Below the pieces are notes generated by a model. The model saw only the letters and a program-made list of their open reading frames with translations. It ran no database searches and was not told where the DNA came from. Shown here piece after piece: positions 53,700-64,000 of a DNA stretch of 64,000 bases. The stretch comes from Botryosphaeria dothidea (lineage: Eukaryota; Ascomycota; Dothideomycetes; Botryosphaeriales; Botryosphaeriaceae), in assembly GCA_011503125.2 (NCBI GenBank), contig WWBZ02000013.1:62001-126000 (forward strand), written 5' to 3'. Made by a program: the position numbers and the translations under genes. Positions within the stretch are counted from its first letter, which is position 1, and each line of letters begins with the position of its first letter.

Positions 53700-56600
53700 G
53701 GGTAGGTAATCCTATAGCCTCTTATATAGTAGCTATCTAGCAAATTTTCGCTGTTAATCCTTAGTATAATAAGACCCTATTTCTTCTAATAGTTTATAGT
53801 CTAATATACCTCTTTCGTGCCTTGCCTAATAGGGAAGTATACGATAAAGAATTAAGAAATAATAACGGTATTAAACCTTTAAACTTGTAGAGGGTATTAA
53901 ATCCCGAAAGTATAGAAAAATAACGTATAAAGAAGTACGGAGAAGAGGTAAATAATAAGGCGTGCTAGTCCTTAAATAGTACTAAGCCAACGCTCTTAAT
54001 AAACTAGTTATACTTTTGCCTAGGTAACGCTTTAGTAAGGCCGTCTGCGATTATAACTACTATAGGCGTCTAGCGTAAGTAAATATTTCCTACTTAAGCC
54101 TCTTAACGTAGCCAGTAGTAATAAATATTAATATAACGAAGCCGGGTATTAAGCTTTCCTATATTCTCCTGCATTAAGCGCAAGGTTTACGTATTATTAT
54201 ACTATACGTCAATCCGATGGCCCGGATCGAACTAAATACTACGGAAGAAACGTTTCTACTAGAAGCATTGCTTTGCTACTTCTAATAGAGCTAGAAGCTT
54301 AGCTTCGGTAGTCGAGGTAGTAACTATTAGCTATTTTATTGCCTTCTAATTAACGGATGCGCCGTATAGTATAATTATTAAGCCTTAGTAGCTCCTTCGA
54401 GTATTATAGTCGTTTCCGTACGTAGCGTTACTACTAATTATAAAGATATTCTTCTTATTCTTAAGGAAGCCCTAATAGTATAAGGCAAGTTTCCGGGTTC
54501 CAGCTAAGTAACCGAGGAGCCTTTATACGAGTTCTAGATAGCGAGGAGAGGGATTAGTAAGATATAATAAGAGTGCTGAACACGTATAAGTAATATCTAC
54601 ACGTGTGCTTATAGCAGTAAACTGAATTAAGCCGATCTTGCTCTAAAATGTGTAGATGTCTTATGGGCTTGCATGTAGTCCTTAATTTGCTTCGAGTACT
54701 TTATCTAATGGGAGAGGTGTTGCTGGGAAATAGGTTTCCCTAACGTTATATCGAGCAACTAAGCCGGTGATATACGACTCTTATAAGAGCCATAGTAGGC
54801 GTTACTGCCGATCTCTAATAATACGTAGGGCAAGAAACTATTGAGCTTCTCTAAGTAGTCGTATTTCATATCGTTTAAAGAGATCTTCTTGAAACGCGTT
54901 GGCGTATTTCTCATATTGCTTATAATAAGCCATAATGATATCGTCTACAAAGAAAAATACGAATAGGTAATTATTAGTATAAAGGCACGGAGCGTCTGGT
55001 ATAGGTTCTAGTCTAAGCTCCTTAAGTGACTGATAGAAGTGCTTTTGCTAAAGAAATAGTGATTCCTTAAGACCGTATAGGGCTCTTAAAAGGAGGAGGA
55101 TAAACCCGTGTTTTACCTTTATACCTTTAGGTGGCTTATAGAAGACCTTTTTATAAAGTAGAATATAAGGGAATGCGTTTACCATATTATACTGACGTAT
55201 TTTAAGATCGAAAGCGTAGATAATTGCGATTAAGGTTCGGAAAATCCGGGAGGCTAGGGTAGTAGCGTATGTATCCGTTGCTAAGGTCTAAAGATTACCC
55301 CTTATATAAATACGTGCTTTGACTTTAGTAAGCCAGCCGTATTTATCGAACTTATACTTTAGAACCTAGGTAAGAGGAATAACCTCTTTACTAAGTGCTT
55401 ACGCCTCTGTAATCGGCACAATCTCCCACACCTCTTTACCCTAGACTTCCTCGAGTTTAGTATTAATTGCTTTAAGTAGATACTCGCGTAGTGGGTGACT
55501 GAAAATCTCCTTATAGAAGCGAGGTTCAGGTGGTAGTTCGTCTCTATGGATTCTGGGGAGATCGTTCTGTTGCTTGTTATCGTATGCTTGGTTCTTTATA
55601 TCTAATACGGCCGCAAAGGCACTAATAAACGCCTAGTGGCTAAATATATTATTCGTAATTGATGCCGCGTACGCTTGCCTGCGAGAACCTTGCTCTTAGC
55701 GTGCGTTTCGCGTGCGTTTCCCCTCGATAATAAGGTTTAGGTTGACATCAGCCGTAATATCTCGAGCCTTAGGTGCACGGTTTCCTTGTGAAGCACCGGG
55801 ATCAGGCTTATTTTCGTATTGGACTGGTAACAGAGGTCCAAGATGGTGTGATTAATCGTCTGATGACGGTTCTTGCTCACCCCTTAAGCCTAGAGAGGCT
55901 GGTTGTAGTAAGCTGCCCTCTATTGGCGTGGGTGATGGTAGTTAAGTACTTTGATGCTCGTGTGGCTTATTTAAGGCTTTAATATGTACCTGAGTGCTAG
56001 AAGGTTGGTTTTCGTCTTTATCGGATGAGATCTCTGACTCTTCATCCGTGTGAATGATGTCTTCCTCGTCCAGTCTAATACGAGGGATAATTACGGTGGC
56101 TTAGGGTTCTCCTTGTTGAGCTACTCGAAACTGTTCCACATCTTCCTGTAATAACTTACTAGATTCGTCAAACGCGGCGTCTCGTACGCGTACGATCCGG
56201 TCACTCGGTGGATACTAGATGCGGTAAATATTAGTAGAGTCGTAACCAATAAGGTAACCGATAAGGACACGTTCCTCTAATTTATAGCTGCGTGGAATCG
56301 TCTTTAGTAGTAAGTAGGCTTTACAGCCGTATACACGTAAGTGCGTAATATTCGGCTGCTTGCTATGGACCATCTCAAATGGAGTTTTCCACTAATGACG
56401 CTTTATTAGAGTCCGATTATAAAGGTAAGTAGCTGCCTTTACGATCTCTGGCCAAAGTCCCTCTAGTAGGTTAGCACTAACTCGAAGTGCACGAGCTTTT
56501 AGGACAATCGTGTATCCAGATCTTTCCGATAATCCGTTTTGTTGCGGCGTATAGGGAGCTGACACCTTATAAGTAATTCCCTGATGCCTGAATTGCTGCT

Positions 56601-57059
56601 TAAGCTCGTATAACAGCGAAGTCTCTCTATCTGATCGGAAAAATGCGACTGTTCTTTTGAATCTCGTCTTAATCATCTAGATGACGTTGAGGATAATCTC
56701 ATTGCACTAATCCTTGGACAAATGCGTTTCAGAGAAAGTGAACTTTGTTAATGCATACTTAATGTGTGTAAGCCATTGGTATCCGTTGTTGGCTCGAATC
56801 AGCTGGACTAAATCGAATAAGATGCGAAAGAAGGGTTCCTCGGATGACTCTTCATGCTGTAAGGACCGAGAGATTTGTTGATGAGCTTTAGTGCGTGCGC
56901 AAACATTACAGTGCTGAGGGAGTTGTTCCTTAGTGAGTGCTGCACCTTGAGTTGCCTTTGGAATCGCCTTAATAACGGCTTGGTTTGCATGAGCAAAGAT
57001 CTTATGCCATTGCGTAGCTGGCAGTGATCGAACAACGAGGTGTGAGTTAATCTTAGATA
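53700..57059 (-). pseudogene. Copia-C, part 1: GAG-pre-integrase to RNase H
   Basis: Minus-strand Copia, mildly RIP-mutated. From 57059: GAG-pre-integrase (LPATQWHKIFAHANQAVI..HCNVCARTKAH, about 56860-57030, with the zinc-finger Cys pair), integrase with LFDLVQL, FFRSDRET and YTPQQNGLSERSG (about 56400-56830), RT with FFVDDIIM (about 54920-54960), RNase H about 54.0-54.5 kb. Stops interrupt all domains. 53.7-54.0 kb should hold the 3' untranslated region and LTR, but no LTR edge was found. Copia-1 inserted at 57060-57064 (CCTCT). Confidence 0.82.
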
Positions 57060-57064
57060 CCTCT
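57060..57064. repeat. Target-site duplication CCTCT of Copia-1 (second copy 62439-62443)
   Basis: CCTCT lies outside both Copia-1 LTRs. The Copia-C GAG-pre-integrase reading frame is continuous when the insertion and one copy are removed. Confidence 0.95.
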
Positions 57065-57304
57065 TGTTGGATTTGAGAGTGAAGAGTTGTGAGGTCAGAA
57101 AAGAGAGTAGATTCTGCCTGTCTCCTGAGAGGGAGGTCGGTAGACTTGCTTATATACACGAGTGATGACTACATAACCGAGGATACTAAAGATCCGAGAG
57201 AGAGTGCCGATGCGGGGTTGGGCATCAAAGAGTGTTGTTGTATAAAGGATAGAACATTCGAGATAACTGAGATGCCTGAGGTAGTAAGGCAAGAAAGTCT
57301 GACA
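57065..57304 (-). repeat. Copia-1 3' LTR (240 bp)
   Basis: TGTTGGATT to GTCTGACA, identical to 62199-62438. On the coding strand a purine tract GAAGGGGGTG (57314 down to 57305) abuts it. Confidence 0.97.
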
Positions 57305-57384
57305 CACCCCCTTCACGACGTGTACGTATTAGGAGGGTCGTGATAGTAAAAGCAGCATTGAGCGTGAGAAATTGAGCAGAGTAG

Positions 57385-60300
57385 TTAGTTGTCTTGCAAT
57401 TTGGTAGTGATGTCTTCGAGTCCAATCTGTTGAAGAAAGTATTGATGTTTCTGTTTATTAAGAGGTTTCGTAAGTCTATCTGTAATTGTTTCTGCAGTAG
57501 GAGTCCAGGAAATTGAGATGTTGCCTTCTTGTACTTCCTGGCGTAGCCAGTGGCTGTGAATTTGAATATGACGAAGTTTCGTAATAAGCTTGTAGGTCTC
57601 TTCGTCAAGCAGGCGAATTGTCTGAGTGTTATCACACTGGATCTTCGTCTGATATCTAGTCGAGAAGTCGATTGCTTTAAAGAGGTTTTCCCACCATATA
57701 GTTTCCTTGGCGGTAGTTGAGAGCGCGAGTAATTCGGCTTTAGTACTGCTGGTCGTAACAGTACGTTGTTTGGCTACTTTCCAGTCGATAGCTCCTCCAA
57801 AGAGTCGAAAAAGAAAGCCTTAAATACTCTTTCTTATGTCGATATCCGAAGCAAAGGAGGCATCGCTGGAGGCAATAAAGAGATCTTTGGTTGACTGAGT
57901 GAAGCCTGAGAAAGTAAGAGCGTAGCTTCGAGTGTATGATAGATATTCAAGAACTCGTTGAGCTAGATGAAGGTGCTGAGCTGAAGGATTCTGCAAGTGT
58001 TCAGAGAGTCGTAATGCTGCGTGTGCAATATCTGGTCTGGTGTGGACTGCAGCATAGTTGATTGATCCGACTTTCTGCTGAAAAGCGTATATGTCTTGAT
58101 CCGTAGCTTTATCGGGATTCTGAGTGATAGGTTCATTAGGAGGGAGAGGAACTGAGCGCTTCGAGTCCTCTTTAACGTTGAATTTCGCAGCGAGTTTGGC
58201 GATGTAGGAGTCTTGGCATAGCTAGAGTTTGCGCTCGTCTCTATTTCGGATGATTCTGATTGCTAGAAACCATTGGAGTTCGCCAAGGTATCGACTCTCG
58301 TAGATTTCGAAGAGTTTTCGTTGGAATTCATCGATATAAGCAGTGTGATCCCTGTGGTAGATGATAACGATATCATCCACGAAGAAGAATAGGACTATAT
58401 GTTCGTTTGTGAATAGGCAAGGAGCTTCTGGCACTTCAGTAAGGCCGAGATTTTGAAGTGTTTTTGACAAGTGCTTTTGCCAGAGAGCTGGTGATTGTTT
58501 AAGTCCATATAGTGCTCGTAGGAGTAGGAGAACGAGTCCGTCCTTGATGTTCATGCCTGGTGGTGGTTTATAGTATGTTTCCTCATCAATTGGGACGTGT
58601 GGATATGCATTAATGACGTCGTACTGCCTTGATTCAAGGTCGAAAGCAGTCATAATTACCATAAGTCCTCTGAAGATTCGTGCAGCAAGCGTGGCAGCGT
58701 AGGTATCCTGAGCAGTTGATTGAAGGTCTCCTCTAACACAGAGTCGAGCTTTGAACTTAATAAGGTATCCTTCTTCGTCAAACTTGTACTTGAATACCCA
58801 GGTAAGTGGAATAATCCGTTTCTTTGCCTTGTGTGCTTGTGTAACAGGGACTTCTATCCAGGTCTGAATTTGCTCAAGTTTCTTGATTTCCTCAAGGAGT
58901 GAGGCTAAAAAATCGTCCTTAAATGGATGATTGAGGAGTTCCTCGAAGGTCTTTGGCTCTGGTGGAAGATTATCTCGATGAACTTTAGACTTAGGTTTTG
59001 GAGTATTGATTGCAGCTGAGAACGCGTTGTAGAAAGTCGATTTTGGTTGTTCTTGAGCTTGAGCAAGTCTTGCAGTATATGCTTCTTTTCGTGGTTTTCG
59101 TGGCTTTCTAAAAGGGTCATTGCTGTAGTTTGGATTTTGATTTCGAGAACTCCGTGAGCTGTTTTCTGGAATGATAGTTTCTTCAGTGAATGTGGCTGAG
59201 ATATCTGCTCCTCGTGGTGCTCTGTTGCCGGGAGCAGCGCCTGGTTGCGGTGGAGTGTTATATTGAGCAGGGAGTAGAGGTCCAAGTCGTTGTTCAGTTT
59301 GCTCTTGCTCTTGTTCTTGTTCTTGTTCTTGTTCTTGTTCTTCTTCTGATTCGAGAGGTCCTACTTCAGGTTCTACTGATTCTGAGGGTGTGGGTAACGT
59401 TTGAGTTGATGGGTCTTTCTCAGCTTGAGATTGTTGGTTTGTCGTCTGATTGTGTTGATTGAGGGTAGAGGATTCAGGTTCTTCCTGAAGCATGAGACCA
59501 TAGATTGATGGCAGAGCAGGAGTATTGAGAGTTTCAATTATCTCCTTTCCAAGGGCTTTACCAATATCAGTCTCTAATGGGTCGAAGAAGCTGTTTTCAT
59601 CAAACGTGACGTCTCTGGTCCGTATTACTTTATCCTGGCTTGGGATCTAGATGCGGAAGATGTTGGTCGAGTCGTACCCAACAAGATATCCGATGAATGC
59701 TCGTTCAGCAAGCTTATGAGTGCGTGGAAGATCTTTGCGCAGAGAGTAGGCTTTGCATCCGTAGGCTTTAAGATGCGAGAGATTTGGTCTGTTGCCAGTG
59801 ACTCTTTTAAAAGGTGTGATCTAGCCGAGTTTCTTGAGTGGAGTCCTGTTGTGGATATAGGCAGCGGCTTGGATGGTTTCAGGCCATAGTCGTTCTGGAA
59901 GGTTCGCGCCAATTCGCATGGCTCGTGCCCTGATGAGAAGTACACCCCCTGAGCGTTCAGAGTGTCCGTTTTGCTCGGGTGTTGCAGGAGCTGAGGTTTC
60001 AAGGGTGATTCCATGATCTATAAGATAGGAGAGGAAGGTATTTCCGAGTGTAGTTTCTCCATTAGTTCTGAAGAAGATAACCTTGCCCTGGTAGCGGATC
60101 TTGATGATTTTGAGTCCATAGATGGCAAGTTCCGCTGTGTCTGATTTGTGCCTGTATGTGAATGGGAGGATGAAGTTTGATGATGAGCAAGCAAGATGAG
60201 CTGTCTATTTATCTCCGTTATAAGCTGGTATGAGCTGGAGAAGATCGAATGTAACGCGTGAGAAAGGCTTAGTTGGTTCTTCTTCTTTGTCTGAAGATCG

Positions 60301-61755
60301 AGAGACGATCCTGTGTGCCTTTGATAGTGCACAGGTTTCGTAGTGCTGGAGTGGTTGTTCAGATGGTGATGGAGTGATTTGTGTTCCTTCGGTGGATTCT
60401 TCGAGATGTTGAAGAGTTTCCTGGCTAGCGTGGCCAAGGATGCGGTGCCAGTTGGTAATGTGTACGGCTTTGGTTGCGAAAGCAGTTAGTTGAGTTGCGA
60501 GAAGTGAAGAGTGAGCTTAGAGCGGTGCTGTGTTGCGTTCAAGGTAGAAATGTCCGTTATGTCGTTCAGTGAAGCAGAGAGTCTGATTGTTCTTGCTTAG
60601 AGTTCCAGTCCTTGGGTTCCAGTCGATTCCTGCTTCAAGAGCTTTGTCAAGCGATATAAGATTGGCCATAAAAGATGGAGACATTGCAACATCTTGGAGA
60701 GTGATATGGCCTTTACCAGATGGTGTCTTGACGTTGATAGTGACTATCCTATACGCAGTGATTAGTGCAGTTGTTTCTCCACAGGTGAGGTATTCGTCTA
60801 GTTCAGCAGCTCTGGTTTGTTTGAATCTATCCTACATGGATCGGTTACAGATATGATGATCTGTTCCAGAGTCGAGAATCCAGGATGACTGAAGAGAGGT
60901 ATTGGCTCTCCTTGTAGAGTGGCTGATAACAGAGAATAAGGCGACTTCGATTGAAGGTGATTTGCTTTGAACGTTGGGTGTTAGAGTTGCAGTCGTGTTT
61001 GTAGTGGATGGAGAACCGAGTTGTCTTTCCTTTTCTCGATTTAGTGCATAGTCGATTCGTGCCTTGATTTTTGGATCCTTAAGTTTCTCGTTGACACGTG
61101 TTTGAGCAGCCTTGTTTGGTGTCCAGTGCTTGGGCCGTATGTCCTCGTTCAGGTAGAAACAGTCCTTATACCAGTGATTGAGTCCACAGATACAAGGTGG
61201 CTTTTCGTTGTTTTCCTGTTCCTTACCCTTGAAAGTGGCCGGGAAGGCTGAGTGCTTCGAGGATTTGGATGGTTTCTCGAGATTCTCGATGCGTAGGTGT
61301 TGCCTGTAGTCTTCAACAGCTTTGTGAAGGGTTGGCTTAGTTTCTTGGCCTCGTAGAAGGTGTAGTTCCATCTGAGAGTAGGTGGAATCGATTCCTCGAA
61401 GGGAGAGGAGAAAGTCTCTGACTGGTCGGTCGTCTTTGACTTGTAGCAAGTCGCGTTGCTTGGCTTTGGTGTAGACCTCTTCCCAAGATTGAAGCCATTT
61501 CTCAATATTCTAGTTGGATGGACCTCGCTTGAGCTGATTGTACTACTGTTCGAGTTCCAGATCTGTAGCTTCGTTGGTTGGTGCAAGTTTGGCTTTAAGC
61601 GTTGTCAGATAGGTCCAAGGATAATTATCCGAATCCGTGTTGCTGATGTACGGGAGCAGATTTGTGGCGATTGAGTCCTGGATATAGGTTGCAAGATTAG
61701 CAAGTGCCTTTTGTTGTTTTTCGTAGAGTGCGTAGTCAGCGCGGTAGTTGCTCAT
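57385..61755 (-). pseudogene. Copia-1 gag-pol polyprotein, interrupted by nonsense codons
   Basis: One ancestral frame from ATG 61755 to TAA 57385-57387, about 1450 codons. Gag is followed by an unusual zinc knuckle CICGLNHWYKDC (about 61165-61205), protease SWILDSGTDHHICN with its Asp intact (about 60840-60885), GAG-pre-integrase, integrase with TFDLLQL and a TPEQNGHSERSG block (about 59930-59985), a Glu/Gln tract EQEQEQEQ (about 59300-59340), RT with FFFVDDIVII (about 58370-58400) and RNase H (57.39-58.25 kb, STKAELLAL, LTKPLNKQKHQYF). Premature stops at about 61543, 61513, 60832, 60519, 60210, 59647, 58222 and 57820 fall on expected Gln or Trp codons. Catalytic residues are otherwise intact. 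Confidence 0.9.
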
Positions 61756-62187
61756 CTCATAGTTATAAGTGAGCTTCTTGTCAGCAGTAACTGTGCCTTG
61801 AATTATTAGTTTCTCAGGTTTGGTTGTGCCCTAAGGTTTAGTTGTCAGTGAAGGATCAACGAGGCTCCAGATGTCAGTGTTCTGGGCTCTTCCTTTCACC
61901 AGGAATAACCAGTGGTTCCAGTCCGAAGACTTGGTGAGTATGTGGGATTTGGTAGAGTCTCCCATGTTGTTAGTAAGTTGTTGTTGGTCTAGTTGGATTC
62001 GAGCAGAGGTGGTAGCCAGTGTGGCTCCGTGTTGAGTTGTCGGTTCAGTCGCCGTAGCCTGTAACCGGGCAGACGCCGTAGATGACAGCAGTTGCGTGTC
62101 AGTAAAGAGTACTCAGTTGAGTAGAAGAGTTGATCAGCAAAGAGCTAAGAAGTGGGGTAGTCTTGGCGTCCAGCCGTAGCGTCCCCC

Positions 62188-62198
62188 GGGCTCATAAC
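62188..62198 (-). promoter_or_regulatory. Copia-1 primer-binding site: initiator tRNA-Met anticodon arm
   Basis: On the coding strand GTTATGAGCCC follows the 5' LTR directly. It is complementary to GGGCUCAUAAC, the anticodon stem-loop of eukaryotic initiator tRNA-Met (CAU anticodon), not to a tRNA 3' end. Drosophila copia is primed by a 5' half of tRNA-iMet cut in this loop; the same is inferred here. Confidence 0.8.
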
Positions 62199-62438
62199 TG
62201 TTGGATTTGAGAGTGAAGAGTTGTGAGGTCAGAAAAGAGAGTAGATTCTGCCTGTCTCCTGAGAGGGAGGTCGGTAGACTTGCTTATATACACGAGTGAT
62301 GACTACATAACCGAGGATACTAAAGATCCGAGAGAGAGTGCCGATGCGGGGTTGGGCATCAAAGAGTGTTGTTGTATAAAGGATAGAACATTCGAGATAA
62401 CTGAGATGCCTGAGGTAGTAAGGCAAGAAAGTCTGACA
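62199..62438 (-). repeat. Copia-1 5' LTR (240 bp)
   Basis: TGTTGGATT to GTCTGACA, then CCTCT. Identical to 57065-57304. Confidence 0.97.
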
Positions 62439-62443
62439 CCTCT

Positions 62444-64000
62444 GCTGCTTTGTTATACTCTATAAAGAAGTGGTTTTGTTCGAAGGTCAACTGGCTGACA
62501 ATAAAGTCCCCTTTATAGAGACACATGCGGCCAGTATCCATCTCTATGCCCTTTTCTCTTGCCTTTGCAACTGATACGAGGTTTGCCATAAACGATGGGA
62601 CATAAGCAACGTCTAGAAGCGTAATAACACGAGGTCCCTTATCGTTATATGCATTAACCGTGACTTCTCCAAACGATTCGATTGGAATCTAACTATCGCC
62701 TGTAGTAACAACGTCATTTGGGTCTGCGTTGCGTGTCTTTTTGAAACGGTTCTTTATAAACTTGTTGCAAATGTGATGTGTGGATCCAGTATTAGTGATC
62801 CAGGAGAGGTCAAGCGTTGTTGGACGAGAGAGACGTCGCGTGCTAAAAGCGCTTGCAACGACTGCTGGAAATAAGGTCATATCGGAGTCCTGATTATCTT
62901 GAGTTGATGTATTTGTTTTGCTTTCCGCTTGCTTATTAGATTGCTTATCGGATTCCTTCTCATTGCCCTTCTTACTCTTATTCCTCTTAATAGATTGCTC
63001 TACCTGCTTCTTTATGGTTAGATCCGTAAGTACCTCATTAACCTTGGTTTGTCGCTCCTTGTTCGGTTTCCAGTCCTTGGGCCTTGCAGCTGGATTAAGA
63101 TAGTAATACTTGTACTAAGCATGCTGTAGACCGCAAATACATGCTGGTCTTTCTTGCTGCTGGTTTCGGAGTATTACTACAAAGGCTGCTTAAGTAACCT
63201 TCGGATTCTTAGCTAGTCCTTAGCGATGGTAGTTCCGGTAGTCGATAATAAGCTCTTAAAGTGACTTATTAAGTTCACCGTCTTGAAGCTTAATCTTACG
63301 GTTGGCTGCCCATTGCACGTTATAAGACGTAAGTGCCTTAAGGAAATTCTTCTTTCCTCGATCGCCTAAGACGTCAGGAAGGCCGAGAGACTCAGCTTTA
63401 AACACAGTCTCTTCCCATTGCGCAAGCCATTTCTCAAGGTTCTGGCTGCTAGGTGATTTCTCAAGCTACCTAAGATAATTAATAACAAGATCTTCTTGTA
63501 TCTGAGAGGTCGGTTAAAGGCGAGCCTTAAGTGCGCATAGCTGTGAATAGGGATGCGAGTCCTCTTTTAGCTTAAGGAGAATCGGTAGCAACGGTTGGCT
63601 AACCGAATCCTCAATAACTAATGAGAGGTCATTGATCTCCTTTATACGCTTCTCGTACTGCTTAAGATCTTCCTTATAGTCCTCCCTCCTTATCTTATAT
63701 CGATCCCATATACGATTATTTTCATCGTCTAAGGATTCTGGTTCGGAAGGTCTCGTAGGTTTAGTTGGTTGCTCCGGTTTCTCCGGTTTCGATAGGTCGA
63801 TATAGGCGAAGATCTGAGCCTTTTTTGCTCTTAATTAGATAATAAAATACCACTCGTCCTAGTCGTCCGACGACTTTAGGATAACGATTGGTTTAGAAGA
63901 CGTTATGGCTGCCAATTTGCTAGTAACTAGTAACCAATAGTAGATAACGGTTGTCGTTATAGTGGGACTAGTCGGCGTTTCCTTTGCGACCGTATCCTTA
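62444..64000 (-). pseudogene. Copia-C, part 2: gag, protease, GAG-pre-integrase (runs off the window)
   Basis: Upstream half of Copia-C. The right end is gag (about 62.95-64.0 kb, Lys/Glu/Gln-rich), with a zinc-knuckle relative CICGLQHA (about 63115-63145). The protease reads SWITNTGSTHHICN (about 62750-62795): the catalytic DSG has become NTG, so the Asp is lost. 'MANLVSVAKAREKGIEMDTG' (62530-62589) starts the pre-integrase region, which continues at 57059 after Copia-1. The 5' LTR lies beyond 64000. Confidence 0.82.

Larger units (their letters stand above)
57065..62438 (-). mobile_element. Copia-1, complete Copia element with identical LTRs
   Basis: A 5374-bp element with 240-bp LTRs (57065-57304, 62199-62438; TGTTGG..TGACA) that I read as identical at every base. 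Coding strand right to left: LTR, half-tRNA primer site, one gag-pol frame, polypurine tract, LTR. Family of Copia-F. It is the youngest element here by LTR identity, yet gag-pol carries at least eight nonsense codons of RIP type. Confidence 0.97.

Noticed and set aside
57089..57343. 84-aa plus-strand frame, repeated at 62223-62465
   Set aside because: Both lie in the Copia-1 LTRs and are identical only because the LTRs are identical.

Overview
The window looks like transposon-packed heterochromatin from a filamentous ascomycete (Pezizomycotina). Reasons: many elements carry the signature of repeat-induced point mutation (RIP: C->T at CpA on either strand, giving CAA/CAG->TAA/TAG and TGG->TAG nonsense codons, while CpG is kept); there are chromodomain Gypsy elements, Tad-like LINEs and Copia elements; and the one cellular gene with a recognisable family is a fungal NACHT-ankyrin (NLR-like) gene with introns of about 43-53 nt. 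The species cannot be named from the sequence. All comparisons were made by eye.

Layout. 1-2.4 kb: end of an unidentified element, then a RIP-saturated Copia pol (+). 2.7-25.3 kb: one Tad-like LINE (LINE-A1, minus) split by nested insertions. These are LINE-B (3937-14360, 15-bp duplication), itself split by Gypsy-1 (6145-12175, TSD CCTAG); SINE-1 (16497-17112); and Gypsy-3 (18633-24669, TSD TCTAA). 25.3-26.35 kb: about 1 kb of non-repeat-looking spacer with one doubtful small ORF. 26.35-43.8 kb: a second LINE-A copy (minus) split by Copia-F (29331-34667, TSD ATTAT), Gypsy-2 (34784-40836, TSD CTAGA/CTAGG) and SINE-2 (41663-42274). 43.8-46.5 kb: the NACHT-ankyrin gene (minus), frameshifted and cut at both ends. 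46.5-53.7 kb: two truncated Copia elements in opposite directions, with SINE-3 inside the first. 53.7-64 kb: another Copia (minus, running off the window) split by the youngest element, Copia-1 (57065-62438, TSD CCTCT, both LTRs identical over 240 bp).

How the parts work together. The window records element-on-element insertion rather than a pathway. Both Gypsy families carry a C-terminal chromodomain, which in known chromoviruses binds heterochromatic histone marks and would favour this nesting. Both also show a primer-binding site complementary to a sequence inside their own LTR rather than an obvious tRNA match, the geometry expected of self-priming (Tf1-like) elements. The Copia families instead carry a site complementary to the anticodon arm of initiator tRNA-Met, as in Drosophila copia. 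The tRNA-derived SINE shares its 3' end and (TATC)n tail with LINE-B, which suggests LINE-B machinery mobilised it. RIP then inactivated nearly everything: no pol gene in the window is open from end to end.
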